A stretch of DNA of 64,000 nt from Magnetococcales bacterium (GTDB taxonomy: Bacteria > Pseudomonadota > Magnetococcia > Magnetococcales > UBA8363): NCBI GenBank assembly GCA_002753515.1, contig PEAK01000007.1, positions 1 through 64,000 on the forward strand. Reading direction: 5' to 3'. How positions within the stretch are numbered: position 1 is the first letter of the stretch; the number at the start of each line of letters is the position of its first letter. The position numbers and the translations under genes are program-made. Shown here piece after piece: positions 14,387-22,479 of the stretch. Under the pieces are notes generated by a model. That model made no database searches. It worked only from the letters and a program-made list of their open reading frames with translations, and was not told where the DNA came from.

Positions 14387-15829
14387 TCACCCTGGAAGAA
14401 GGATCTGTTTTTCGGCCCATGCGGTCAAGTCGGAGGCCAGGTTATCGATGGTTTCGCTCCACGAGTCCGGTTTCGTTTGGCGGTAGAGCGTTGCGGTGGG
14501 ATACCAGGGGGCCCGGGTCCCTTCCGCGAGCCAGCGCCATTCGGAGGCATGGGAAACCAGGATCCATACCGGCTTGCCCAGGGCTCCGGCGAGATGGGCC
14601 GTGGCCGAGTCGATACTGATGATCAGATCCAGCTCGACCATGAGGGTCGCCGTTACGGCGAAATCGGATAAAAAGCTTTGGGTATCCAGAATGGGCAGGC
14701 CCGTCAATTCTTCCTCTCGGGCATCCTTTTGCAAAGATATGAAAGAAACGGTTTGCACCGACAGGAGGGGTTTAAGCAGATTCAGGGTGAGTTGATGGCG
14801 TGTCTTTCCGCGCCAGATCAGTCCGACAACCGGGCGTTTGTGCGATTCCCACCCCTTGGGGAGGTGGTGGTTCGACAGCGGGAACAAATAGGGAACGGCG
14901 CTGGGAATGGTTTCCAACCGGGTATCGCAAAGTTTGGGCAACGACATCATGGGACAGCAATAGTCGGCTGTTGGCGGTGGGTCGTCGAAAAGCGCCACCC
15001 CATGAACCGCCGGCATGGTGGCGAACAGACGTAACAACGGTTGATCGCAAACGACCAGAACCATTCCCCCCATCCCGACCAACAGGGCGGCGTAACGAAT
15101 CATTTGGATGCCGTCACCAAACCCCTGTTCCTGAAGCAACAGAATGCGCCGACCCTGTAATGGTTCCCCTTGCCAGAGGGGATGGGGGAAGATTTTGGCT
15201 ACCGATTGATAATGTCGGGTTTGCCAACGCCATTCGTTTTCCAGCCAACCTTCCCGATAGTCGCCCACCATCAACAGTGCCCGACTCAGGTTGTAGTGGA
15301 TTTCGGCATCCCCGGGGGCCAGGGCGAGACCTGCCCGATAGCAGGCAATCCCTTCCCGGGGAAATTTCAGAGCGACCAGGCAAACACCCAAATCACCCAG
15401 GAGGATGGCATTTTCGGGCTCATGGGCAAGTGCCCGGTGGAAACAGGGCAATGCCAGGTCTGGCCTGTGATCCAGCATGTGTATGCGTGCCAGATTGGCC
15501 AGGGCTTCGGGATTGTCGGGTTTATGGTGCAAACTTTGTTCATAATCGGCCCGACTGGCATCAAAACGTCCCAGATGGTACAACACCAACGCCCGATGGT
15601 TCAGATATTCCCAGGAATCCGGTACCATCTGACACGCTTGATTCAGGTGTTCCAGGGCCTGACCCGTCTGGTTCGCCGCATCGCTGGCAACACCGGATAA
15701 AAACCAGGCATCGGCGAGGTTCGGGTCGTGTTCCAGAATATTACGGGCGATTTCCAGGGCCTGGAGGGGGCGGTTGGCTTGGAGGTGATCCAATGCTTTC
15801 TTCAAGGCCAGGACATGTTGAACATTCAT
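14387..15829 (-). CDS. TPR protein with C-terminal GT9/heptosyltransferase-like domain
   Basis: 480 aa. Residues about 1-195 are five to six tetratricopeptide repeats (for example NLADAWFLSGVASDAANQTG and DNPEALANLARIHMLDH). After a WLENEWRWQTRHYQ hinge (about 196-210) the C-terminal half resembles ADP-heptose:LPS heptosyltransferases: GRRILLLQEQGFGDGIQMIRYA (about 227-248), VGLIWRGKTRHQ (about 335) and the sugar-nucleotide site DLIISIDSATAHLAGALGKPVWIL (about 408-431). Such TPR-GT proteins are common glycosyltransferases of surface proteins or polysaccharide, and flagellin is a plausible acceptor here given the array at the right end. The ribosome site is weak. It is divergent from and slightly overlaps the dciA-side ORF extension. 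Confidence 0.85.
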   Translation of the reverse strand: MNVQHVLALKKALDHLQANRPLQALEIARNILEHDPNLADAWFLSGVASDAANQTGQALEHLNQACQMVPDSWEYLNHRALVLYHLGRFDASRADYEQSLHHKPDNPEALANLARIHMLDHRPDLALPCFHRALAHEPENAILLGDLGVCLVALKFPREGIACYRAGLALAPGDAEIHYNLSRALLMVGDYREGWLENEWRWQTRHYQSVAKIFPHPLWQGEPLQGRRILLLQEQGFGDGIQMIRYAALLVGMGGMVLVVCDQPLLRLFATMPAVHGVALFDDPPPTADYCCPMMSLPKLCDTRLETIPSAVPYLFPLSNHHLPKGWESHKRPVVGLIWRGKTRHQLTLNLLKPLLSVQTVSFISLQKDAREEELTGLPILDTQSFLSDFAVTATLMVELDLIISIDSATAHLAGALGKPVWILVSHASEWRWLAEGTRAPWYPTATLYRQTKPDSWSETIDNLASDLTAWAEKQILLPG

Positions 15830-15986
15830 GGGGCAAGGGCATCAGAGTTGGTGGGCAATAAGGGTTTGGACTATTTTTTATTTTTGGGATTGTCGCAAAT
15901 GGCCGGCAATTTGGGAAGTTATTAAAGACATCGGGATTGCGATGTCTTTGGGCAAAAGCCTTGGCGTGTGGGCATGGGATCGGGAT

Positions 15987-16490
15987 ATGGCTCAGGGGGA
16001 CGACGATAAAAAAAAACACAACGTCCGAGGCGGCGGCTTCGTTCCGGTAGGGGATGTGGTTGCCAACATGGCGGCCATGTTTGCCGACCATCCCCGGGCC
16101 AGGGCCAGGTCGTTGGATATCCTTTGGGCTGAGGTGGTCGGGGAGCAGGTGGCCAGGCATTCCCATCCGGAACGTTTTACGAGGGGACAGATGACAATAC
16201 GGGTGGATTCATCGGTCTGGGTGACACAATTGTTGCACATGAAACCGCAATTGCTGGCCTCCTTGCTGAAAGCCAGTCCCGGGAGCGGGATACACGACCT
16301 GCGATTCGTACAAGGATCGTTGCGCCATAAGGGGGACCATGCGGAGGTCCCTGTCGACAGGTTACCACCCCCCAGTCCCGAAGAGGTGACGCGAGCGATG
16401 GCCATGGTTGAGAATGTGAGCGATCCGGACTTGCGGCAGGCGTTATGCAGATTGGCCCAGGTTATCCTGATACGCCGTCGCTGCGGCTGA
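15987..16490 (+). CDS. DciA-like (DUF721) protein
   Basis: 167 aa from ATG 15987; ATG 15942 is an alternative and neither has a strong ribosome site. The DUF721 core is VGDVVANMAAMFADHPRARARSLDILWAEVVGEQVARHSHPERFTRGQMTIRVDSSVWVTQLLHMKPQLL (split across about 25-95): a helix, the W..VVG..V..H..P motif and then L.I.V.SS.W...L. DciA is the bacterial loader of the replicative helicase DnaB (known of the family). The C-terminal tail has no recognisable domain. The gene lies between the TPR-GT gene (divergent) and a lipase. Confidence 0.75.
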   Translation: MAQGDDDKKKHNVRGGGFVPVGDVVANMAAMFADHPRARARSLDILWAEVVGEQVARHSHPERFTRGQMTIRVDSSVWVTQLLHMKPQLLASLLKASPGSGIHDLRFVQGSLRHKGDHAEVPVDRLPPPSPEEVTRAMAMVENVSDPDLRQALCRLAQVILIRRRCG

Positions 16491-16707
16491 CGGATGACTT
16501 GTTGCTGCAAAGCCGTTCATAGCATTGGCACCCTTGACCACAAGGTTCTCAAGATCCTTTGGATGCATTCGTTGTCAAACCGTTGCAAAGGGCATTTAAA
16601 AAAGATGGATAGGGTGATATAAACAATTATTGCTTCTGCCGGGAAACGCCGAAGGGATCGCTCCCCCCCTTTCGCGGCAGCCCATTTCTCAAGCATTGCG
16701 GGTCAGC

Positions 16708-17367
16708 ATGAAGGTTGCGAAGACAGGAACAGTCGTGATGGTTCACGGTCTTTGGTTGGACGGTACCGAACTGAAACCGCTTGCCAAGAAATTAGCAAAA
16801 AACGGGTATGACATCCTGTTTTTCAAATATCCCACTGTTCGTGCCGGTTTGTTGGAAAATGCCGAAAATCTGTGGCATTTCCTCGAGATTCATTTCGGCA
16901 AAAAAATGCAGCAGGCAAAAACATCGGGTCCGGTTCACCTGGTTTGCCACAGTTTGGGGGGCTTGGTGGCATTGCACATGCTGCATCACCATCCCGAGGC
17001 GGTCATACATCGCATGGTGGCCATGGCCACTCCGTTTCGCGGCTGCCTGGCGGCGCGGCGGCTGAGTCGCTTGCCTTTCGGTGGCGTCCTCCTGGGTGCG
17101 AGTATGGATCAGGGGCTGTACTCGGGTGGTCCGCGGAGTGTCCCGCAGGGACGGGAAATAGGCGTTATCGCCGGCAGGCTCCCGTTGGGTTTGAGTCAAT
17201 TGGTCGTGGGGATGCAGGGACCCAGCGATGGTACCGTCCAGGTCGCCGAAACCTGGTTGGATGGTGCCGTGCATACAACGGTGGACCATATCCATCTCGG
17301 TTTGGTCCTTTCCCGGCGAACGGCGGAATTGACGCAACAATTTTTGGCAACCGGTCAATTCAAATAG
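16708..17367 (+). CDS. Alpha/beta hydrolase, lipase/PGAP1-like
   Basis: 219 aa from ATG 16708 (MKVAKTGTVVMVHGLWLDG); an upstream start at 16630 would add 26 residues without homology-like character. The oxyanion segment VMVHGLWLDG (about 10-19) and nucleophile elbow LVCHSLGGLVALH (Ser82) are clear. His about 200 in TTVDHIHLGLVLS and Asp in GPSDGTVQV complete a plausible triad. No signal peptide, so cytoplasmic. Substrate unknown; an esterase/lipase acting on acyl chains is usual for this group. Same strand as the cobalamin gene 42 bp downstream. Confidence 0.82.
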   Translation: MKVAKTGTVVMVHGLWLDGTELKPLAKKLAKNGYDILFFKYPTVRAGLLENAENLWHFLEIHFGKKMQQAKTSGPVHLVCHSLGGLVALHMLHHHPEAVIHRMVAMATPFRGCLAARRLSRLPFGGVLLGASMDQGLYSGGPRSVPQGREIGVIAGRLPLGLSQLVVGMQGPSDGTVQVAETWLDGAVHTTVDHIHLGLVLSRRTAELTQQFLATGQFK

Positions 17368-17409
17368 CAATTTTTTCATCGGCAATAGCCATGTGCGTGA
17401 GGTGCTGCC

Positions 17410-17946
17410 TTGGAACACAAGAAAAACAGATTGGGCCGTGTATTGGTCTTGACGGGTAATGGCAAGGGCAAGTCGAGCAGTGCCATTGGGATGGCCTTTC
17501 GGGCGGCGGGATGGGGGATGAAGGTGTGTGTCATTCAGTTCATCAAAGGCGCTTGGCCGACCGGGGAGGAAAAAGCGGCCAAAATGTTCGATAACTTGGA
17601 GTGGCACGCCCTGGGTGATGGTTTCACCTGGAAAACGGAAAATCCCGAGGGTGACAAACGCAAAAGCAGGGAGATATGGGATTTTTGTCGGCAAAAAGCC
17701 ATGTCGGGGGCATTCGACCTGGTCGTTTTCGATGAAATCAACATGGCTCTGGGGTTTGATTGGTTGACCAGTGAAGAGGTGGTCCATTTCATCAAACAGG
17801 AACGCCCGCAATCGTTGCATGTGGTCATGACGGGACGGAATGCCCCGCAGGCGCTCATGGATGCCGCCGATACGGTGACCGAAATGGTGGAAATCAAGCA
17901 TGCCTTCAATGCCGGGATCAAGGCATGCAAAGGGGTGGAATTTTAA
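17410..17946 (+). CDS. cobO: Cob(I)yrinic acid a,c-diamide adenosyltransferase (CobO/BtuR type)
   Basis: 178 aa with a TTG start at 17410 and GAGGTG about seven bases upstream. P-loop LTGNGKGKSSSAIGMAFRA (about 14-32), VIQFIKGAWPTGEE (about 42-55), Walker-B-like LVVFDEINMALG (about 104-115) and VVMTGRNAP (about 138-146) are the family landmarks. It transfers the 5-deoxyadenosyl group of ATP to reduced corrinoids, making coenzyme B12 or salvaging it. No other cobalamin gene or cobalamin riboswitch is visible nearby. Confidence 0.93.
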   Translation: MEHKKNRLGRVLVLTGNGKGKSSSAIGMAFRAAGWGMKVCVIQFIKGAWPTGEEKAAKMFDNLEWHALGDGFTWKTENPEGDKRKSREIWDFCRQKAMSGAFDLVVFDEINMALGFDWLTSEEVVHFIKQERPQSLHVVMTGRNAPQALMDAADTVTEMVEIKHAFNAGIKACKGVEF

Positions 17947-17961
17947 CATTTAGTGGTTATC

Positions 17962-18134
17962 TAAACCGCAACCAGTGCGGGATATGTGGTTTTTCTGTGT
18001 CATCCCCGCGAAAGCGGGGATCCAGAAAGTCAGGGAATAGTTGAAAGTTTTCCTGGATCCCCGCTTTCGCGGGGATGACAGGAACCTTTCGCGGGGATGA
18101 CAGGGACTACGCATCCCGGGATGGGTGCGGTTTA
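17962..18134. repeat. Palindromic mobile element, copy C
   Basis: TAAACCGCAACCAGTGCGGG to GGGATGGGTGCGGTTTA. It is longer than the other copies because the segment TTTCGCGGGGATGACAGG is tandemly duplicated near 18065-18105. It lies between cobO and the response-regulator gene and may affect transcription of the latter. Confidence 0.85.
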
Positions 18135-18217
18135 ATACCGGGTGTATTGGGCGGGCGGGTTGTCTTATTGGACGCTTTATGACGTTGGCTGCCGACGTTG
18201 GCGAGGGTAATGGGACT

Positions 18218-18940
18218 ATGGAAAGCCGGAATGGGATGCCAAAGAAAATCCTCGTTGTTGACGATACGGTTGATTTCCGCGAATTGTTGACGGCTGTTCT
18301 GGAACACGCCGGATTTCAATGTGTCATGGCAGATAATGCGGAGCAGGCCCGCCTGATTATCGAAGAGGAACGTCCGGATATCGTCTTGTTGGATTGGGTC
18401 ATGCCCGGTATCTCCGGGGTCGAATTGTTGCGCTATCTCAAGGCCAAGGTTACCTTTGCGCAAATACCGATCGTCATGGTGACATCGCGTGACAGCGAGG
18501 AGGATCGTTTGCGGGTGCTGGAATTGGGCGCTGACGATTATCTGGTCAAACCGGTCAAGCCACCGGTTTTGATTGCCCGGATCGAGGCACTGTTGCGTCA
18601 GGGTGCGATGTCGGCCGATGGGATGATAAAAATCGCCGATCTCGTGCTGGACTTCAAGGAGCAGACCGTCATGGCGGGCGTACCCCCCACACGGGTGGAT
18701 CTTGGGCGTATCGCCTTTAGGATCCTGGCTTTTTTCATGTCCAATCCAGATGTTATCCTGGGACGGGAAGCGGTCTTGAGACAGGTTTGGGGTGGGGATG
18801 ACAAGGTTGGGGGACGGACAGTGGATGTCTACGTGCGCCATCTGCGCAAAGCGCTGGAGCCGTGCGGGCACCATAACCGTATTGAAACCATTCGCGGGCA
18901 GGGATACCGTTTCCTGGGTAGCACCCGAGCAGCATCCTGA
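18218..18940 (+). CDS. OmpR/PhoB-family response regulator
   Basis: 240 aa from ATG 18218; the ORF extends upstream into element C, but that part is repeat-derived. The receiver domain (about 8-122) has ILVVDD, phosphoacceptor Asp59 in IVLLDWVMPG, Thr/Ser in VMVTSRD and Lys111 in DDYLVKPVKP. The winged helix DNA-binding domain (about 145-235) ends with GGRTVDVYVRHLRKALEP and IETIRGQGYRF. No histidine kinase gene is adjacent, so it is an orphan in this window. The sequence is closest in layout to PhoB. Confidence 0.92.
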   Translation: MESRNGMPKKILVVDDTVDFRELLTAVLEHAGFQCVMADNAEQARLIIEEERPDIVLLDWVMPGISGVELLRYLKAKVTFAQIPIVMVTSRDSEEDRLRVLELGADDYLVKPVKPPVLIARIEALLRQGAMSADGMIKIADLVLDFKEQTVMAGVPPTRVDLGRIAFRILAFFMSNPDVILGREAVLRQVWGGDDKVGGRTVDVYVRHLRKALEPCGHHNRIETIRGQGYRFLGSTRAAS

Positions 18941-19035
18941 GTTGACCGGAAACGCTTGTAAAGTGACCGGAACCCTGGAAACATTCCTTTCGCCTTCAGG
19001 TATGGACGCTGTTGGCGGAGGAGTAACGCAAAAAG

Positions 19036-19308
19036 CTAGGCGTGTGGGGTTTTCTGTCGCTTCCAGAACAGGATTTTGCCACAGTGGGCACATTTTTTCA
19101 CGTTGGCCAGATAGTAGACCACGCCGATCACCGAAAACAGGGGCAGGAGGATTCGAGCGGCGGCGACTATGGGTCCGATACGCACATCTTCGCGGATCAG
19201 GTCGGCATGGTTGCTGGACAGACCCAGGAGGGTAACTCCCACGATCAGGAGTCCCCCAACCAAAATGAGTGTTGGATTTTTCATTAATGGTTTTGCTTGA
19301 TGGCTCAC
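19036..19308 (-). CDS. Small membrane protein with C-terminal CxxC, 90 aa
   Basis: GTG start at 19308 with GAGGGA eight bases upstream (ATG at 19284 is an alternative). Two membrane segments are seen: LILVGGLLIVGVTLLGL (about 14-30) and IVAAARILLPLFSVIGVVYYLA (about 47-68). These are followed by VKKCAHCGKILFWKRQ, a single CxxC that could bind zinc or be redox-active. The family is not recognised. It is convergent with the response regulator and divergent from comEC. Confidence 0.65.
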   Translation of the reverse strand: MSHQAKPLMKNPTLILVGGLLIVGVTLLGLSSNHADLIREDVRIGPIVAAARILLPLFSVIGVVYYLANVKKCAHCGKILFWKRQKTPHA

Positions 19309-19726
19309 AGTCAGATTCCCTCAAAAAAGTGTCAAGCGTACCCCGCCATAGCGCGATCCACCTCATGGCTCTCATGTTTGGTGGACATCAATGCGTATGT
19401 ACGTGGATCCTTGAAAAAATTCAAACTTTAGTCACAGAGTTTGAGAGAATCCGTTCCAGACGTCCAGGGGCACCTTCCCGGTGGACATCCAAACCGTGAC
19501 CTTGCTGCTTCAAGATGATTCGTAACTATGGACTGACAAAAGAAAAACAAACATCGCCGGTGACCAGCACCGCACCCCCCCCAATCCCAGATCACCCCTT
19601 GATCCGGGGAACTGCCCAAACCAGCCTCTTTAAAATATAATGAACAGGGATCTTTCAAGATGCAAGGGAAAAAAATGATATATTCGGAAGATTTATAATC
19701 AATTTTTTTTGTTGGGGCATTAATCA
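19309..19726. other. 418-bp intergenic region between the small membrane protein and comEC
   Basis: No supported gene. The right half is AT-rich with two TATAAT-like hexamers (near 19636 and 19694) that could be -10 boxes for comEC, but neither has a good -35. The opposite-strand ORF crossing this region is not convincing. Confidence 0.4.
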
Positions 19727-22132
19727 ATGTCGATTGCGGTACAACGGGCAGGGAGAATCGAGGCGGTACGCGATGCGACTCAGGGATCGGCCACCTTTTT
19801 GGCGGGGATGGTTGCGGTACTGCTGGCCGTGTTCCACGTGCGCGGGGAGGTTTCCGCACCCCCGGTTGCTGCCGCGTGGGCATTGTTCGCCTTTGTTGCT
19901 GGGGTGCGTTTCTCATGTGGAAAATCGGTATGGCCCGGGGTGGCGGGAGGGTTGGCGGCCCTCGGTGCCATCGGGTTGAACGCCGGGCTGCCACAGGAGT
20001 TGCCCGAGGGGATCGTTGGCAAAAAAAGTGTCCTGCGCGGGGTGGTTTCCGATCGGACGAATCGGGCCGATTCCGTCTTGCTCGAGCTGGATGACGTGGC
20101 ATGCCCGATCCCGGAATGCGTGATTCCCGGAAAGATACGCTTGTCCATCCACAATGGCTGGAACGGTAACAAGGCCCACAGTGAAGGGATTCCCCCTGTA
20201 CAACCCGGGGATCGGATCGAAGTGACGGCCACATTGCGACGCCCTGTCGGCAGCAGGGTTCCCGGATCGTTTGATTATGGTACATGGTTGAAAAATAATG
20301 GATTCTCAGCAACAGGAAGCGCCGTTGGCGGAGACATTCATTTCCTCGAACGGACTTCTCGGGAACGGTGGAATCGCATTCGCCACCAAATTTCCCTGTG
20401 GGTCATGGGACGTCTCCCCCCAACCACGCAGGGATTGGCGGAAGGCTTGCTGGTGGGAAAACGGGGATTGATCAGCCCCGAATTGAATGACGCTTTGCAA
20501 GTCTCCGGAACATACCACCTCTTGGCTATTTCCGGTCAACAACTGGCGATGGTGGCGGGGTGGAGTTTTTTGTTGATCCGCTGGTTCCTGGTGTTGTGGA
20601 CGCCCCTTTCCAGGCGTTGGGACGTCAAACGGTTGGCCGCGGTGCTATCCCTCGTCCCCATGCTCGTTTACAGCGAACTGGCCGGTTGGTCGGAAGCAAC
20701 CCAACGGGCAGCCTTGAGTACCGGCCTGGTCATGCTGGGGGTGTTTTTGTGGCGCAAAACCATCGGTGTTAATTCGTTGATCCTTTCGGCCATTGTGTTG
20801 CTGTTCTTCTGGCCCCGGGAATTGTTTGGCGCCGGTTTCCATCTGACGTTTGTCGCGGTAGCCGCACTGATCGGTTTTTTTTCAATGTACCCCATGGTTG
20901 GGAGCATGTGGCGTCGGTTATGGTTAACGATGGCCATGACATTGTTCATCAATCTGGCCACGGCTCCTGTTGTTGCCTATCATTTCCATCGCCTGACCCC
21001 ATATGGCGTCATTGGCAACGCATTCGCAGTGCCTTGGGTCAGTTTTTTGAGTATCCCATTGGGATTGGGCGCCATGATATTCCATGGGTTGCCCGGGGGA
21101 TGGGGTGACCGGTTGTTGGATGCCATGTCCTGGAGCTTGGAGGTGTATGCATCCTGGGTGACCACCATTTCCAGTTGGCCCTTCGCCTGGCAACGGATTC
21201 CGGGGCCGGCGCTTTGGGGGATTTCTTGCAGTGTGGCCCTGTTCGCCGCCAGTTATGTGATTCCCTGGAAGCGGAGCCGCCGCTGGTTGCTGGGCCTGGG
21301 CATTGTGGCGTTGTTCTGGCCACGATGGGGGCCGATCCCCGGGAGACTTCATGTCGCTTGTCTCGATGTCGGCCAGGCCCAGGCAGTGGTCATGCGGGAT
21401 CCGCAGAATCGATGGATGATCATTGATGCCGGTGGCGTCGCCTCCCCCAGGTTCAATGTGGGCGAAAGTTTGGTTTCAAGCTATTTGTGGCACTATGACG
21501 TACGAAAACTGGAAAGGATCGTGATCAGTCATCCCCAGAGTGACCACATGTCCGGGGTGGCGGCGTTGATGCGCAATTTCCCGGTCCGGGAATTGTGGCT
21601 GGGCAGCTTTCCCGAACTGGAGCGGACGAACCAAACGTATCGCGATGTGATCCAACTGGCTGAGGGGAAGGGGGTGACCATTCACAGGATTGACCAGGAG
21701 ATGCAACGAGGGGACGGCGTGACTTTTTGGGCGAAATTCCCCATCCCCTCCGGGAGGATCAAAGACAATGACCATTCCCTGGTGGTCATGGTTGCCATGG
21801 GGCGCCAGCATTTTTTATTCCCCGGTGACCTGGAGGCCAAGGGGGAACGCTGGTTCATCGGGCATGATCCCTTTGACGAGTATTCGGTGGTCATCGCCCC
21901 CCATCATGGCAGCAAGTCATCCAGTACCAGGGATTTCATCGCCAAGACGCAGGCGCAAAACATCGTTTTCAGCAGCGATGCCCATGGCAGGAACCATTTG
22001 CCCCATCCTGACGTGTTGTCCCGCTGGCAACAATCGGGGGCAACCGTGTGGCGTACCGACCAACAGGGTACGGTGGTCTGGGAAACCGATGGCAACGCGT
22101 TGTGGTTTCAACCGCCGGACCGGGGTGGGTGA
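19727..22132 (+). CDS. comEC: ComEC/Rec2-family DNA uptake channel
   Basis: 801 aa, the full-length three-domain form. An N-terminal membrane pair is followed by an OB-fold-like DUF4131 region (about 95-205). The Competence transmembrane domain comes next (about 225-525), starting ISGQQLAMVAGWSFLLIRWF. The C-terminal metallo-beta-lactamase domain (about 545-795) has VISHPQSDHMSG, FLFPGDLEAKGE and VVIAPHHGSKSS. In the first metal motif the usual HxHxDH reads HPQSDH. The protein imports single-stranded DNA across the inner membrane in natural transformation. No other competence gene lies in the window. Confidence 0.93.
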   Translation: MSIAVQRAGRIEAVRDATQGSATFLAGMVAVLLAVFHVRGEVSAPPVAAAWALFAFVAGVRFSCGKSVWPGVAGGLAALGAIGLNAGLPQELPEGIVGKKSVLRGVVSDRTNRADSVLLELDDVACPIPECVIPGKIRLSIHNGWNGNKAHSEGIPPVQPGDRIEVTATLRRPVGSRVPGSFDYGTWLKNNGFSATGSAVGGDIHFLERTSRERWNRIRHQISLWVMGRLPPTTQGLAEGLLVGKRGLISPELNDALQVSGTYHLLAISGQQLAMVAGWSFLLIRWFLVLWTPLSRRWDVKRLAAVLSLVPMLVYSELAGWSEATQRAALSTGLVMLGVFLWRKTIGVNSLILSAIVLLFFWPRELFGAGFHLTFVAVAALIGFFSMYPMVGSMWRRLWLTMAMTLFINLATAPVVAYHFHRLTPYGVIGNAFAVPWVSFLSIPLGLGAMIFHGLPGGWGDRLLDAMSWSLEVYASWVTTISSWPFAWQRIPGPALWGISCSVALFAASYVIPWKRSRRWLLGLGIVALFWPRWGPIPGRLHVACLDVGQAQAVVMRDPQNRWMIIDAGGVASPRFNVGESLVSSYLWHYDVRKLERIVISHPQSDHMSGVAALMRNFPVRELWLGSFPELERTNQTYRDVIQLAEGKGVTIHRIDQEMQRGDGVTFWAKFPIPSGRIKDNDHSLVVMVAMGRQHFLFPGDLEAKGERWFIGHDPFDEYSVVIAPHHGSKSSSTRDFIAKTQAQNIVFSSDAHGRNHLPHPDVLSRWQQSGATVWRTDQQGTVVWETDGNALWFQPPDRGG

Positions 22133-22165
22133 TGGGGGGATGTGACAGCGGGTTGGGGCGCGGGG

Positions 22166-22372
22166 TCAATGACAGCTCAATTTACCCGGCATGACCTGCC
22201 ACGGGAATCCATCCGCATCCGCAGGGACTGCGTGATGTTCAGGCATGGTCAGCTCGCGAAAAATGTTCAGGGCATCCTCCATGCGGTGAATATCGGAGAC
22301 CAATTCCTGCTCATCATGGGTACGGGCGATGGCGTAGCCGTCTTTCTTGATAATAATTTGCAAGGGGATCAT
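22166..22372 (-). CDS. Small hypothetical protein downstream of the metal ATPase, 68 aa
   Basis: ATG at 22372 with GGAG seven bases upstream, giving MIPLQIIIKKDGYAIARTHDE. The longer ORF to 22564 overlaps the P-type ATPase and is not supported. The protein is acidic with a helix in the middle (ELVSDIHRMEDALNIFREL) and ends HAVPADADGFPWQVMPGKLS. No family recognised. It could be cotranscribed with the ATPase 107 bp upstream. Confidence 0.5.
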   Translation of the reverse strand: MIPLQIIIKKDGYAIARTHDEQELVSDIHRMEDALNIFRELTMPEHHAVPADADGFPWQVMPGKLSCH

Positions 22373-22479
22373 GGTTGGGCTCCAGGCGTCGGAAAAATGA
22401 CGATTAACGATTGTCAGACGAGTGCAACGGATGGTATGCAAAATGTGTGCAGACTTGCACGTGTCACGGGATTGCATGG

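Noticed and set aside
17368-17409. Cobalamin riboswitch before cobO
   Set aside because: Only 42 bp separate it from the lipase gene and no B12-box is present.
18125-18217. N-terminal extension of the response regulator
   Set aside because: Begins inside element C and has no receiver-domain character; the ATG at 18218 or 18236 fits the family length.
19428-20312. 294-codon minus-strand ORF
   Set aside because: Antisense to the start of comEC and very rich in Arg and Pro; no motif.
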